DNA of 64,000 nucleotides. Source: Chrysaora quinquecirrha. Its lineage: Eukaryota; Cnidaria; Scyphozoa; Semaeostomeae; Pelagiidae. Below, one piece after another: positions 47,601-62,600 of the stretch; within the stretch, counting starts at the first letter, position 1; each line of letters starts with the position of its first letter. The notes beneath the pieces were generated by a model that was not told the origin of the DNA, ran no database searches, and saw only the letters and a program-made list of their open reading frames with translations. Both the position numbers and the translations under genes were made by a program. The stretch covers positions 4,606,105-4,670,104 of the forward strand of contig JACTAT010000029.1 in assembly GCA_014526335.1 (NCBI GenBank), read 5' to 3'.

Positions 47601-50600
47601 CTTTCTCTGATTACCAGTAAAGTGTGTCTAATTTTCAGTCACCTTTTTTCCAATGACCAGATGCTGTATTAAACGAGGCCCCATTTTGCGGGGGCATTGG
47701 GGTACAGTAGAAGTAGATATTAGATATGATGTAGCTGAAAGTTCTTTCCTTTGCTGACGCTTGAACCACTGAAATGGTCAGAGAAAATAGCTTGTTGAAA
47801 CTTTGTCAACTGTTTGCATTAGTGTTAACGAGTTTTCAGACCAATTGCTATCCGTAATAAAACAGACAGGTAGATCTGCACAAGTTTTTAAGAAGTATTT
47901 CTTCAGTAACGTTAATGCCTTTAGTGTTGCCATTCTAACTGTTTTTCACATTATTTCTCTGATCCACTGTTTGTTTGTAATTTACAGTTTCAATCAACGG
48001 CGACTTCTCTAATTGGTCTTCGTGGTCAAACTGCACCCATGACTGCTTTACTGGTTACAGCTATAGAAACAGGACATGTGACAACCCACCACCTAAATAC
48101 GGTGGCCTGGCTTGTATTGGAAGTGATATTGAGGAGAAGACCTGTAATACCCATTCCTGTTATGGTATGACAATCATTTTGTAGTTTTCGGTTCAATCAA
48201 GATGTTTTCGCTTTTTTACAACTACTTTATAGTTTCTTGTTATTGCTTTTGTTACTTTGGCCCGTGTTTACATTTGCTTGTACTTTTCTGCTTTACATTT
48301 GCTTTTTTGAGCTCTGCACTGGTCACAGGTCCCTTTAAATCCTTAATAAAACAAAGTATTGGCAGAAGTGACCACCATCTTTTGCTGTAGTCCCTGTGGG
48401 TCTTTGTGTGTGTGTACTATTGAAGTGCAGTCATTTAACATCTATGCATTGGCATATTTGGTTTAATTCATAAACCTTCTTATGCATGATATTTCTTTCG
48501 ATCTTGTAGATGCTTCAAATTGTACTAAAGCTAAAAATAATGGCACCGTAACTTGTTGCATGCTGGGATTGCCACTTGAAAATGGAACAATCTATGACGA
48601 CTGTGTTTTGACCGCAACTCAAGAGTATGTCTGTCCTCTGGATCGGTTTGTTCTCTCGTTTGGAGAATGTGGTACGTATCTGATTGTACTTTTTCAGTTT
48701 TACAGACAATAGACGTGCATAAGAGAAGGTCAGTTGAGTTGCGTGAAGACAAAGCAGCTCTTTTGAATTCCTGCACAAGAGGCAATTTAGCTATTCTTCT
48801 CTTATTCAATTTTGATTGATAGATGGCTTAGCCACTTTTATATCTGTCGATTCCATTTAAGACAGCAGTTAGTAGAATGGATAAGTTTTAAAATGCTAAC
48901 AACATAAAAAATCATTGTCATATTAGATAAAAGGCGAGAATTTTCGTTTACTTGGACGTGCATTATCTATAAACTTATCAACAGTCCGTGGAACCAAATT
49001 TGGGATTTAATTCCTGGTGAAATAAAGGATCTCTTACAGTAGATGCTTTCAAAACTGGGATGAAAACCTTTAGGCCCTTGCAAAGAATGGAACATTGTTG
49101 GTCAAACATTTGAAATTTGCATCACAAGCAATGTTTCAGCATTTGGCAACGTCACTAAACATTGCTTAACAAGCAGAATCAGCTCACCAATGTTCTGTGA
49201 TACGTTAAAAACATTTTGTACTTGTTTCAAGCAAAAATGTTTAGGAGCAATATTTTATGATGTGGCCAAACGGTTCAAACGTTATTTTTGTAAAGCAAGT
49301 CTTAATTGTTTAACAAACAATGTCTTGGCCAAAGCGTATTGTTTGTGCTTGCGGGTTATGCAGACTGTACATCCAAAATGTAGACTAAAAGAAGCTTATT
49401 TTTGTATAAGTATTTAGTCTTCTTTAATTATGTTTTAATACATTTTGATCGATGAGTTGACTTTCACGTATTAAAGAAATAAGTAGCTAACAACAGATGA
49501 AAAAGTGACTGTAAATTTATGAAAACCTTAAAGGTTAAATCTTTGATGTCTACACTGTGCTGATCATACATATTTGTTTATACTTATTTACATATTTGTT
49601 CATTTATTTTAGTCGCAATTAATGGTAGTTTCTCAAATTGGTCTTCATGGTCAAATTGCAGTCATGAATGCTTTACTGGCTACAGCTATAGAAACAGAAC
49701 ATGTGACAATCCATCGCCCAAATATGGTGGTCTGCCTTGCAGTGGAGTTGCTGAAGAGAAAACAATGTGCAACACACATGGATGTAACGGTAATGCTTCT
49801 TAAATTTAAAGCATATTTGCATAAATAATAGTATATACTGTAACACTAGCTAGGTGGCATACAGGCACACTTTTGTATATAAGACTAGCTACGTGCACGC
49901 TTTAGTATATGAGTCAGCTAGGTGGTGTGTGATGCGCTAGGACAATTTAGTATACAAGACAAGCTACATGCACACATTAGTATATAAGACTAGATAGGTC
50001 GCACTAGCACAATTTAGTATATAAGACTAGCTAGGTGGTGCTTGGTGTGATAGCACAATTTAATATACGAGACTAGCTAGGTGGTGTGTGGTGTGCTAGG
50101 ACAATTTAGTATATCAGACTAGCTAGGTGGTGTGTGGTGTGCTAGGATAATTTAGTATATAAGACTAGCTACATGCACAAATTATACAAGCACAATTTAT
50201 TATTTAAGACTAGCTAGGGCTAGCAAATTTAGTATATAAGACTAGCTAGGTAACGTTTAACACACTTTAGTATATAAAACTAGCTAGGTGGCATGCAAGC
50301 ACACTTTTCTATGAAAACAACACATGGTAACCATTCTACTGTTGTATGCAAATGATATTTAAATATGGAAATCCTATGTGAATCAGCCAAAGCCAAGTGG
50401 TGCTCTGACAACTGAAAGGAGAACGACAAACAGCAAAAGGCATTTAAGCAAAATGACAAACAGCAAAAGGCAGAGTAGTGCAAACTAATTACATATGTAT
50501 AATAGATTAATATTAAAAATGTTTATGATGCAATAGAATTTCGTAGAGTAGGCTGCTATTCTCAGATTTATCTAAAGCTCAGCATATTTTCATTCATTCA

Positions 50601-53600
50601 TTTGATATTATTATCTTTTCTGAACAGATACCTCTACATGCACTAAAGCAAGAAGTTCCAATGGCTCGATATCTTGTTGCATGCTAGGAATGCCTCTTGA
50701 AAACGGCACTATCTATGCTGACTGCATCTCAACAGAAAACCAGTCATTTATTTGTCCTCTGGATCGATTTGGGCTTTCTTTTGGAGAATGTGGTAAGTTT
50801 CAATGTCTTCAAGTTGTGATAATTTTGTAAACCTCAGACAACTTTAATTTTCAATGGAGTCCTGCTGGAAAACTTGCTTGGGATTTGAATTTTAATTATT
50901 TTCTGGTAGGATAAGATTGGAGAAGGATCTCTCCCGAGGCGTTGCCCTGATTTATATCAAAGGCTTGTCATTATAAGCACCGTAATCTATTCTCATATTA
51001 TGCGAAAAATCACATTTAAAATTCTCCGTACGTAATAAGACTCCGTACTACTGAGACTCCGTACCTAAAAGGAGGATCTCCTCTTCATGTAAGGGCTATT
51101 GTAAAATCCACTTTATTCCAACAACGTTCTACTCCGGACAAATCTCGTTGCCCTTAATGCTTTATCCACAGACAGCCATTGAGCTTTTCATAAACAGACA
51201 GCAGACAGTGTACACAGTCAGTCGTTCAATGTACACAGCAGATAGGCAGAGCAATCTTTAAACAGGGTTAACTTGCTTTTGATAATGGCCCCGATAAATA
51301 TAAAAAGCATGTCCTAATTAACGATGCCTACCATGTCCAATACTGATTCTTTATCCAGACGATCGGCGGTATTCTTTCTAAATTTGTGCTTGCCCAGAAT
51401 GTTAGCTGGTATTTTCTGAATTTATTGTGATGTTAAATCAATGTTCATAGTCATTCTTTTCTTATATTTTAGTTAAAATTGACGGAAATTTCTCTTCTTG
51501 GTCTTCCTGGTCTAATTGCACTCATGATTGTTTTACTGGTCAAAGCCATAGAAACAGAACATGTGACAGCCCATCGCCTAAGTATGGTGGTATGCCGTGC
51601 AACGGAAGTGACGTTGAGCAGAAGCTTTGCAATACTCATTCATGCTATGGTATGATTGGAAATTTGTTTTTCATGCGGAGCGTATTTAATTGAGAACTAG
51701 TTGGGAACTTTCAAATTCTGAAAACGTTACTCTTAGCTGCCTCATTGTCGGAATATTGGAATAAGCATGGGGAAGTAGGAAAATGAAATAAGATATAATG
51801 GTCATTGGAATAAGTAGTAGATGGTGACAGCTTCCCGGTACGCCGGTACAGACCACCTGGCACACGGTACAACAGGCTAAAAATTGAACCGGTACGTTAC
51901 AAACGCAATCTTGTACATGGTACGGAATTTTAGCCATAATATTTGCATACGTGAAAACTTGTAAACAGGTACAATTTCACGCATACTTACCGGTACCCTT
52001 GTAAAAAGCCGGTACACCGGTACATTGATAATAGCTGTCACCCCCCCCCCCCTAAGTAAGGGGTTGGAAATTCAGTCAACGAAACTCTTTGCTAAAATAT
52101 TTGCTCTTGAGTTCTAGAATAGGTAAGGAACTATCGTTAAAGCATCTATAGGTAGTTGTGTATTAAAGGACTGAATTTAATGACTTTTTACGTATTTCTA
52201 GCTAATTTTTCGTACACATTTAAGAGTCGAAATCGTACACTCTCGCGGAAAATCTATGGAGCAAGGCTTGTGAAAAACTATTTAGTGGGGAGGGAAGGTA
52301 ATAAGGCACCTTATGGGCAGACTTTGCAGACATATCATAGATAAGATATATCCCAATTGGATGTGGGTTCAGCAGGTTCGATATCGTTTCGCATTCACAT
52401 TCGCGAATAATAAAAATATAAAAATATCTGCCAGTCCAACAAATCTTCTGACAGTTAGAGTGTGAGTAAAAGTTTCAGAAGGCCTTCCAAACCTTTTGAA
52501 CCTGCCTCTGAGCCTAAAGTACCCTTTGTCGAATTCCAGCTGAAACAAAATGCAAATTCTAAGACTACCAAACCTCTCAAACCGAATTTATTCCAATTAA
52601 ATACCAATTTAGCAAGCCAAAGAATTCCTATTAGAGTTTATTAAAGATATATTTAAATATAGGTTTCTCAGTGGAAAGTTTTTGCAATAATGTGAATTTC
52701 TTAAACTGTAATTTCAGATCCTTCCAACTGCACTTTAGCTTACGGTTCTGGATCGGGACTTGGGTGTTGTATGCTGAATATGCCGTTATACAGTCAATAC
52801 GTATATACAGACTGTGTATCTGTGTCAGAAAATGTCTATGGATGCCCTATGGATAGATTCAACTTTACCTTTGGGATGTGTGGTAAGTCTATAAAATATA
52901 CTCAACGCTCTCTGATTTCACCTAAGAATACCCGTATTTCAGAGCCCTATTTGAAACTCCACGCGTCATTATTTTTCGCCTTTTCAGAGAAACTCTTGCG
53001 TTAATTTTCTCTAATGTTTCATTTTCTCCAATGTTAATTTGCTTTTTGCAGCTAAAATTCATGGCAAGTACTCTGAATGGTCACATTGGTCAAATTGCAG
53101 TCAAAACTGTGTCAAGACAAGGACCAGAGTGTGTAACAATCCAACTCCGAAATATGGTGGAAATCCATGCTATGGAACGAATACTGATGAAGCTACTTGC
53201 AGTAATTCTACATGCTTAAGTAAGTTTTTGAAGGGTCAAACTTTGAATCTGTGATATAGAGTAGAAAAATGTTTGGACATGCTTAGATCCCGATCAAACG
53301 AGAACGGGTGCGAGTGGACCTGTGGATCTGTTCCCAAACAGATCACGATAGGCTTTTTCTTTACACAGATACGCATTGATCCGTTCCATTTTGGGAGCAG
53401 GATCGTATCTCTTTGTGTATGCTGGAAACGTTGATCCATTTGAATCCGTTCCCCATCCATTCCCGGGTAAAAGCAATGAAATCATAGCTGTCATATCATA
53501 GACGAAAGGTATGGATCCTCATACTTTTCTCTCGTGTAAATTTGGTCTACAAAGCTTTTTTCGTTCCGTCAGAAATAGACCAAGAAAAAGCAACTGACTA

Positions 53601-56600
53601 AGGTGGATTTTATACACAGACCGGTCAAAATGCACCAATCAAAAACGCAATGCTGTTTTAATTAATACTAATTTTCTAACACCAATCAGCTTGCGGAATA
53701 CAGCGGGAAGAACAATAGAATTGAAAGAAAGTCATATTATGTATTTCTCTTTTCATTCAGCTTCTATTAATTGCACTCATGCAATGGACGCAAATGGCAA
53801 CTACAGATGCTGCATTGGCAACTGCATTTTTATACAAGTTTTGGGATATTCAGGATATCAGTGTTCTGTCGGTTCAAGCTACGAAGTCGGTATCTGCTGT
53901 AAGTATGATTGTGCAATAGATTAGTAAAATTGCCTAAAGAATTTCGGTTAAGGTTCTTAATTGCTTGTAGTAATTCAACTGAGCCCTCAAGCCTCCTAAT
54001 GCTCAGGTCTGAATGACATCATTAGATTGCTTTAAGAAAAACACCTAAAGCCTACCTGAAGAGCTCCCAAACACAATACCCTGGAAGATCAGCGCAATAG
54101 GCTAGCAGTATAAATATAATGATTATTAACTTAAAAGATTTTTCAACTTTCTAGATTTTGTTTTGTGATTGTAATAATTTAAGCTGAAGGGTTTTTCGTG
54201 TCTAAATAACAATTGATACGATATGATATGATATAGGTTGGTCCATCCTTGCTCACTGAGCTGTTGATTACTGGAAAAAGTGTAATTCTCTTAGCTCCTG
54301 CAGACAATAATTGTTGGACTTCTCTTTGTTATGTTTCACTGCCAATAAATGGAAACTGGACAGCCTGGTCTCAGTGGTCTCAATGTGCCAACACTACAAG
54401 TTGTGATCAGCAAGTGAGACATCGTTATCGCGAGTGCAACAATCCTACGCCTCTGTATTTTGGGACGCATTGTAAAGGTCCAAGTAATGAGACACAGAGT
54501 TGTGCTAACTGCTCTGCATCAGGTAGGCTTTTCAAATAAACGATAATTAATTTATAATGGTACAAGGACCGTTAAAGTCTTTTTTTATTTGATCAGAAAT
54601 AAAGCTTATAGTAAGCGTTTTGCTCGTTCATCCACATGATTCTAAATATTCATCAATAATAATGGATCACGTTAATAATTTCTGAGTAGTACAGAAAGTT
54701 GTGATTGCGAATATTAGTAGGAATACGTTTGACCCAACTTATATTCGCAATCATAACTTTCGGCAAAGGGAGCAACCACCCAGCAACTCAAGGCAACAAC
54801 CAACTCTTAAGCACGACTCTTAAGCAGGCCAGTTGGACTCTTCGATTAATTGGTCTTCCCGTTTAATCCCGCAAGCTGGTTGGTGTTTGAAACACAATGC
54901 CAATTCGTCTTCTGTATCTGATTGGTGCATTTCGAGCCGCATCTGGGTATAGTTCCGCCTTAGTTTATTATTTCGGTCTATTTCTGACGTTTATACCCTG
55001 AGGAGTGTCAGACGAAAAAAGCTTTAAGTATGCCCGAACATTTTTCCGCTGTTTATCGCAATTTTATTGATCAAGTCTTAAGATTATCCAGCTTTAAAAA
55101 ACACTGCCCCTTCAAAAGCTACTTACTAACCATCTTTTTCTTTTCTGAAAATCTTAGTGGAGTTCTCAAAGTGGTCTGTGTGGAGTGTGTGCTCGAAGTC
55201 ATGTGGAAATGGCATAAAAACTCGTTTCAGAGAATGTCTGAACTCATTATCTTGCAATGGCACTATGAACATGTCGTCTGTTTGCGTCAATCCACCATGT
55301 CAGGGTAAGTCAAAGAGACCGTCTTATTTTTATCATGTCAGGATTAAATTTTCATTTTCGATTCCTATCTTGTAACTTTTCTAACCATTGTATCAACATG
55401 CCTTAGACATAATTTACTTATTGACCTATTTTTCTGGCTATTCTATGTTCTATATGATTGTTTATTTTTTTATTTTCTAATAATGTTATCAGATTTCTCA
55501 GACTGGTCTGCATGGACAGTGTGCTCTAAAACGTGTGGAAATGGTACAAAAACACGTTTCAGAGAGTGTCTAAATTCATTATCCTGTAATGGGACAACGA
55601 ATATGTCCTCTGTTTGCATCAATCCACCATGCCAAGGTAATTATAATGCCTACTTATGTAATGCCTACTTGTAATGCCTACTTGTAGAATGCCTCGTCAT
55701 CTATTGCTTGCTTGAAGTCGTTGTATTCAACTACAGTACTATTCCTTAGTGAAGAAAGATTTAATTGCCATGCCACCAGAAGTGTATGTCATTGAATTTG
55801 ATGATATCAAAGGTTTTAGTCATGCCATACACATATTTTGTCTTATACAAAAAAATTGATGTGAATCTCAAACCGTCAGTTCGCCAAGAAATAAGTTCAG
55901 TATCGAAATCAAAATCTTACCTAAAACGTTTTATTTCAGTCTTTGGAATACTTTGCATCAATCCTAATGTTTGGTTTGTAATCAAAAGTTATATTCAACG
56001 CTAAACACTGAAGCAACATCAAAAGCCACTGGCATTAAAATTCGAGCATTTGTTAGGGCTTCATGAAGCATCATTTAGGTATAGAAATATGATCCCAGCA
56101 GTCTAAGAATCTCTTACTGATATATCAGTACTCAAAAATGAAAATTTTAAGAAACTTGCTTTGTAGTTTCCTATACAATGATATACATGTACGTTGATAA
56201 GCCTAAATCATGAAAATTTTCTTCCAAAAAAACGTTAATACAGGCAGCAAATATAACTGAAGATTATTTAATCTTTTTCTTCAATTTTATTCTAAACAGA
56301 GTTCTCAGACTGGTCTGAATGGACAGTGTGCTCGAAGTCGTGCGGGGATGGCACAAAAACACGTTTCAGAGAATGCCTGAGTCCTTCCTCGTGTAATGGA
56401 ACGACGAATATGTCATCTGTCTGCATCAATCCGCCTTGCCCAGGTAAACAATGTAAGATTTCTAGATTAAAATGCATAAGATTATCACTGTTGCTTCAAT
56501 CGAATCTTGCTTAGAGAGAAACACGTATTTGTTGTTAGAAATGAATTGGGTTCGTTAATAGTTTGTTATAATGTGATCGTGTTCTCTTAAAATTCCAGTG

Positions 56601-59600
56601 AACTATGAGATTCATAGATTTAAACCTGTACGGAAACCAACTATGCGAGTGATAGGGTGCTTGTCGTTTTTAACTTTTGAATATTAAGACTCTTAGGTTG
56701 AATTAAAATTGAATGTAAGTAAAATGTCGTTAATCTTTGTCTTTTTTTACAATCTTCGCAGAGTTCTCAGACTGGTCTTCATGGACAGTGTGCTCGAAGA
56801 CATGTGGAAATGGTACAAAAACTCGTTTCAGAGAGTGTCTGAATTCATTATCCTGCAATGGAACAATGAAAATGTCGTCTGTTTGCGTCAATTCACCATG
56901 TCCGGGTAAATCAAAGATACCATCCCATTTTAGTGTCAGGATTAAATTGTCTTTTGAATTCCTCTCTACTATAGCTTTTTATTTACCATTGTATAATCGT
57001 AGTTCGCAGCAGCCTCCTGTGCAAATTTCTGCTCGACCGTCAATGCATTTGCATACGCTGATTGATTCTGTTTGTTCATTTTGTTCTCCTGCGAGTGTAC
57101 CCTTATCATCTTTGACTATTGGTAGCCCACTACTCTTTGAGGCTAGTTGCTACATAGCCGTAATCAGCTTGTGGCAGACGCAGGTACAGATGCCTGAGGC
57201 CTTTTCTAATGCGTCGACTTCAAGAGATGTTGTTTGATTCTTGCATGCATTGAAAGTTTGATTGATTGATCCATTGAAACCATAAGCTTAAGCTTAAGTT
57301 CGGCTGAATGAATCTAAGGCCCCGAAGTCTAAGCCTGCCTGGATAAGTTAGATCCACGCCACAAAAAAGACCTTGCCAAGCATTCCATGCTTGATACCAG
57401 CCCAAAATGTCTTCTGAAGTTTCAAACATTTCTTGTCATAAAAATGTCAATTGCCAGTACTAAGGCAGATCCGTATGTCTACTGACCTAATTTTCTTGCT
57501 TCTAGTCCATGTTGGATGGTCTAACTGGTCAGTATGGACATCTTGTGACCGTTCGTGTGGTGGAGGCTTCAAATATTCTTATCGAAGTTGTCTTAATGCT
57601 GAGCCTGGTCATAACCCATCAGTATGCGATGGTAATGCAGTGAGACAAGAAGAGTGTAATCTTCAAATATGCCCTGGTAAGCCAAGTTATGAAATAATAC
57701 TCTAATCTAGGCCTAATCACTTAGATTTCTCTTCCCAACCGTGTAGTTGGGCAAGTTTTTACTATTGCTGTCTGTCCCGCGCTCCTCCCTCCTCTCGCTT
57801 TTCTACTTCACTACCGTCGACTCTAATATTTTGTTGTTTCTGTAATATTTTGATATTCTGCCTCAGACTCTATACATAATTTCATGTCAATATTTAGCGA
57901 CAGAAACACGTTTAAACAATGATAAGCTTTCAATGAATTTTCAAATGCTTCGGCCTCTTCGCCGCAGAGACTAATTTAAGCAGATGCAGTGCTGGATTAG
58001 GGAAGATCACACAGATCCACATCAGCTATAAGGCTGCATCAAAGGACGTAGAGGAGGATGAGAGAAGGGGGTTTTCCCCAGACTTTTCCCTCAACTTTTT
58101 CTTACCCCTTTCTTACTTATTTTATGTCATATTCCTACGTTTTTTCTTTTTCGTAAGCTTTCTCTTTATCTTTTTTCATGAGCTTTCACTGTACCTGAAT
58201 TTCATTTACATTTAGTGAGTCACCTGCGGATCTTTTTCATTTTACACAGTTGATGGAAAGTGGAGTCATTGGAGTAAATGGTCCTTGTGCGATAAACCAT
58301 GTAATAATGGTGTAAGGAAACGCAAAAGATTCTGCGATTCCCCTGTTCCACAATATAATGGAAAGGATTGTATTGGAGATAATGAGATTGCAATGAGCTG
58401 CAATAAACATCAGTGCAGATGTAAGTATTGGCAAAATTCGATTATTATTCCATTTATTCTGTTCGGTCTGTAATTGCTTATCTTGGCAAGGCATTCAACT
58501 CATTGGTTGTTTCGATTGTATGCATACAGAATAGACATTCCTATCTTTTGTTACAACATTCCTGATTCCTAGGTATCTAGGTCTATTTTTTCCGGTTTGC
58601 CGAAAACCTCTGCATAATGTTTTCATTCTTCAAACATAAAAATAGTAAATATTACTTTGTGTAGTTTCTTAGAGGTTCTTCGCTCTTGCTGAGCCCTGAA
58701 GTTGCTTGACATGTATGTTGCCAGCCATTGACCGCTTGCTAAGCGATTTTCGTTTCTATGAACTGAAATAAGGTCTATATAAATTGAGGTATCATTTTGC
58801 TAAAATATAACTTTTTTGATTTAGCTGTGTCTCTGAATGTAACTGTGAGATTCACTGAGGAAGTTTTTTCCAACGACCTGCTTGACAGAAACAGTAGTGC
58901 ATTCAACAGCCTCAGAAAAAGAATACTCGATAATGTAAGCAATACATCATTGTTAATTTTTACTGATTTTGTCTTCCTGTTAAATCACTGTGATGTTGAT
59001 GTACCAAAGATGCAACAACTCTCTCAAGAAATCTCAAGGTTTAAGCAGAGGCATACCTTATGGAAAAAGGGGTATGTGGTGTAACAAACCTCCGCTTATT
59101 TCGAATAGACTGAACCAAGGACCTCGTTTTTAATTATCAAATTTTGAACTTTTTTATGTATTTTCATTGCAGATTACTGCCTTATATGGAAGCAAAAACC
59201 ACGTGATTAAACTTGACATTATGTATTTCCGGTAAGAATCCTGGCTTTGTTTGTGCCTCTGTAATAGATTAAATACTTCTTTTTTTGAAACAAACTGCAC
59301 CATATTTCAGTTTATTCTTCTATAGAGGATACCAGCAGTAATGCCCTAAAGTAATCAGAGAATCAATCAGCAAAGGATTTATCTTCATGTGTAAAACAGC
59401 GATCAACCGATCAACGATCAACCGATCAACTATTGCTCTCCATTTTGTCGGAACTCGTGGGTGATGCTTGCATTCAGATTTACCCTGAAGCAGTTTTTGA
59501 AACCCTCTAACAACCATTACAATCTATAGCTGCTGTTTCATAAGAGTTTGAGCGGGGTGATGGGGTGTAGATGCGCAGAAGCTACGACGAATGTAATCTA

Positions 59601-62600
59601 TCTGCCATTAGGGTGCGATAGTGGGATTCAGGACTGGGTATAGAATATATGTCATATCCTTGGAGTTTCTTTTGTGTTTACCAGACCAAGTCGTTTTTCA
59701 TTCAGGCAATTATTTCTGCATGGTATCCTTCCACTTGATCTTTGATCTTCCTATGGTTCGCTTTTCCGTTCCTTTGGAGTGCGGCCTCCGGAGCTCATCT
59801 AGGCAGTCTCTCAAAATCCGCAGGGTAAACTTGTCGTGCTGATCTCTGTTACGACTCGATAGTCCAGCTCAGCACATACTCCCAAGTCACTAACGATAGT
59901 CAACGCTCTACACTTAAATTCATATACGTAATTTCATATAATCGAAGTTTAACTAAGATTTATCTTCATCTATAGACCTGGGAGTGTGAAATCAAGTTTC
60001 ACCGTCAAATTTAAAGAAATCAGTTCAACTGAAGTGGTCATCTTATCATCTTATGTTGATGAGAAGAAGCTGTTATGGAAAATGCCATTAGAAGATTATA
60101 ATATCGAAACAAACGAGGGTATGCTTTGCATCTCCCCTAGATTCTTTCTCTCTGTGTACCTCTTTTTTCCTTCAAATTCGTCCACTTTTCAATATTATAT
60201 TTCTGCTGGATTCTTGTTCTATCTTATTCCCCTCCTCTGCTCTACCACTAAAATTCTAATCATTGAACCATCTCTTCTATTGATTTTTCATTCTCGAATT
60301 CTTTCTAACTTCCATTTCCTTGTATTCTCTGTATCTTTTGTTTGTCTTCTTTCTTCTGTTGTTCATCTATTTGTTTTTCTTTGGTTATCCCCCTCATAAT
60401 GTTACCTTTTTTCTTCCTTTCTCTTCCATAGTTCTTCTCCTACTGCATATTCTCTGTTCTTGCTATCATGTAATTGATGCTGTCTTTCTCACCACTGTCT
60501 TCATGTTTCATGTTCTCTTCCTTCTAACTCTCTTAATCTAATATTTCACCTCATCCTTTTTTGTGCTGCCTTCCACTATTCTTCTACTTTTATGTTTCCA
60601 ACATATTCCACCTTCCTTCCTCTCTTTCCTTGTCACTGCCTTAGTGTCTTGTTTTATTCTTCAATACTCTACTCCTCGGCAATGGTGTATTCTGTAGCGT
60701 AGATTAGTGTTTACGAAACGCTGAAAGACAATGAAATCTTCCATAAATAAACGTCAACTATGTATTCCACAGCTCCGTTGTTATTCTTCTAACTGCTCAC
60801 CAAGCTGTCGTTTATTTAAAACTTGCCATATTTTTGATTTGTATATTTTTCCTTGCAGTTCCTCCTTCTCCAAGTCATATCTCTGCGGAAAGAGAAAGCT
60901 CTACCAGTTTCGAACTACATTGGAAAGTTTCTCAAGTTTAATGAATGTCTATAATATAACCGGATTTTTGATCATGTATCGAAAGACTGTTGATTTCAAT
61001 GAGACAGATTGGGTTAGAATCGCCACATCGCCCAATCAAACGAGTATCAACATCACAAATTTAGAACCTTACGTTTTATACACTGTCAGGGTTACTGCTA
61101 TGGTTCATGACAGCCTTGGCCTTCCTAGCCAGTTCATCGATGTATGCACCAATCAAGGAGGTATAATATTCGTCTTCTCTTTAAAAGCACTCGCGTTAAC
61201 CAAGAGCGCCATCGTAGATCGTAACTGTTGTCAGTATAACTAAATTGTGTACCCACTTCGATTACATCAGTCATTAATCCTCATGTCAGGTGCTGTGGCG
61301 TCGTGAAGGTGCTGTGGCGTCGTGGTGTAATCCAGCTGACTCGTGGTGTCAGAAGCTCAGTGTGGTCAGGGCTCGAGCCCAGCCACGGTAGCGTCACAGC
61401 CAGGGTCGAGGTCTCGATTAGTTAACCTACTACTGAGATCCTAGCAACTGGCGCTAAAACACCATATCACCTTCACCTTCACCATGTCACTACTGCTAAC
61501 TAGAGGCTACCAGCCCCTTACCAACTCTTCATGCCTCACCTCGCACCTACACTAGTAGTAACCTTTACCATAGGCCATACATTCGCTTGCCATAGTCATT
61601 ACATTAAACCTATAGGGACGGCGACATCATTACTTCTTCTTCGTTTAGCAGTGGCAGAACTCCTTTATTAGCGGCAATAGAACCAGCCTGTCTTACGTGT
61701 TCTTCACTTATTAATCAATATCATTTGTAAGGAAAAGGACAAAGAATTTTCTAGCCTAACAAGTAATGAAAAAGCAGGATTAGCAAACCAATCTACCCCG
61801 GTTGACTCATTGAAAGAGGTGCTTAAGAGGTGGTTTGGCCGAGTGGGCAAGGCACTGGTCGCATGACTGCAAGGTCATGGGTTCGACGACCAAGTGGGTT
61901 TGACCACATTCCACAAGCCTAAAGTCAACTCAGCTGTCCACCCTTCAGAGGTTGGTATATGATTACCCAAGATATTCGTTCTAGAAAATCAGTCTGAGGG
62001 CACAAGCCACAGGTCCACATCAGCGTAATCCTGCCAATAACCCCGCACATGCGTTGACAAATAAATATACTTGCTTGCTATGAAACTACCTCTATAATTT
62101 TGTCTTGGAGTTTCGCCACCATAACAACATCATGTGACCCATGCATTTGACCCATCTTAAAGCTTCCTACATGCTACATGGAATCGACAGGTATTTAGTG
62201 ACTCTAACCTGCATTGAATATTTTTTTTGTTTTCCAGTGCCTACAAAACCGCCAAAAAACTTCACTTGTCAAGCATTATCCTCATCTGAAATATTTTGTG
62301 AATGGAGTGACATCCCTTATCAGTCTGTAAATGGCGAATTAATAAGCTACAACCTTCATTATCGCGTTTATGACTTGAGAACAACACCGAAGAGTGATCA
62401 TCGCACATGGAGTCTTGTTTCTGTAGATGGAACTCACAGGTCTGCAGTTATACAAGGACTGAAGCCATTTACAAGATATGAGCTAGAAATCCATGGTGTA
62501 ACAAATGAAGGACCAGGATTGGGAGAATGGTTCCAAGTGAGAACAGACGAAGATGGTAAACGATAGATTTAAATCGTTCTTCACTGTTGCTGTTACATTT

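Noticed and set aside
60119..60858. Long Phe/Leu/Ser-rich open frame after the SEA exon
   Set aside because: It is pyrimidine-rich intron sequence; the reading after 60118 is not conserved and a good donor (GTATGC) ends the exon.
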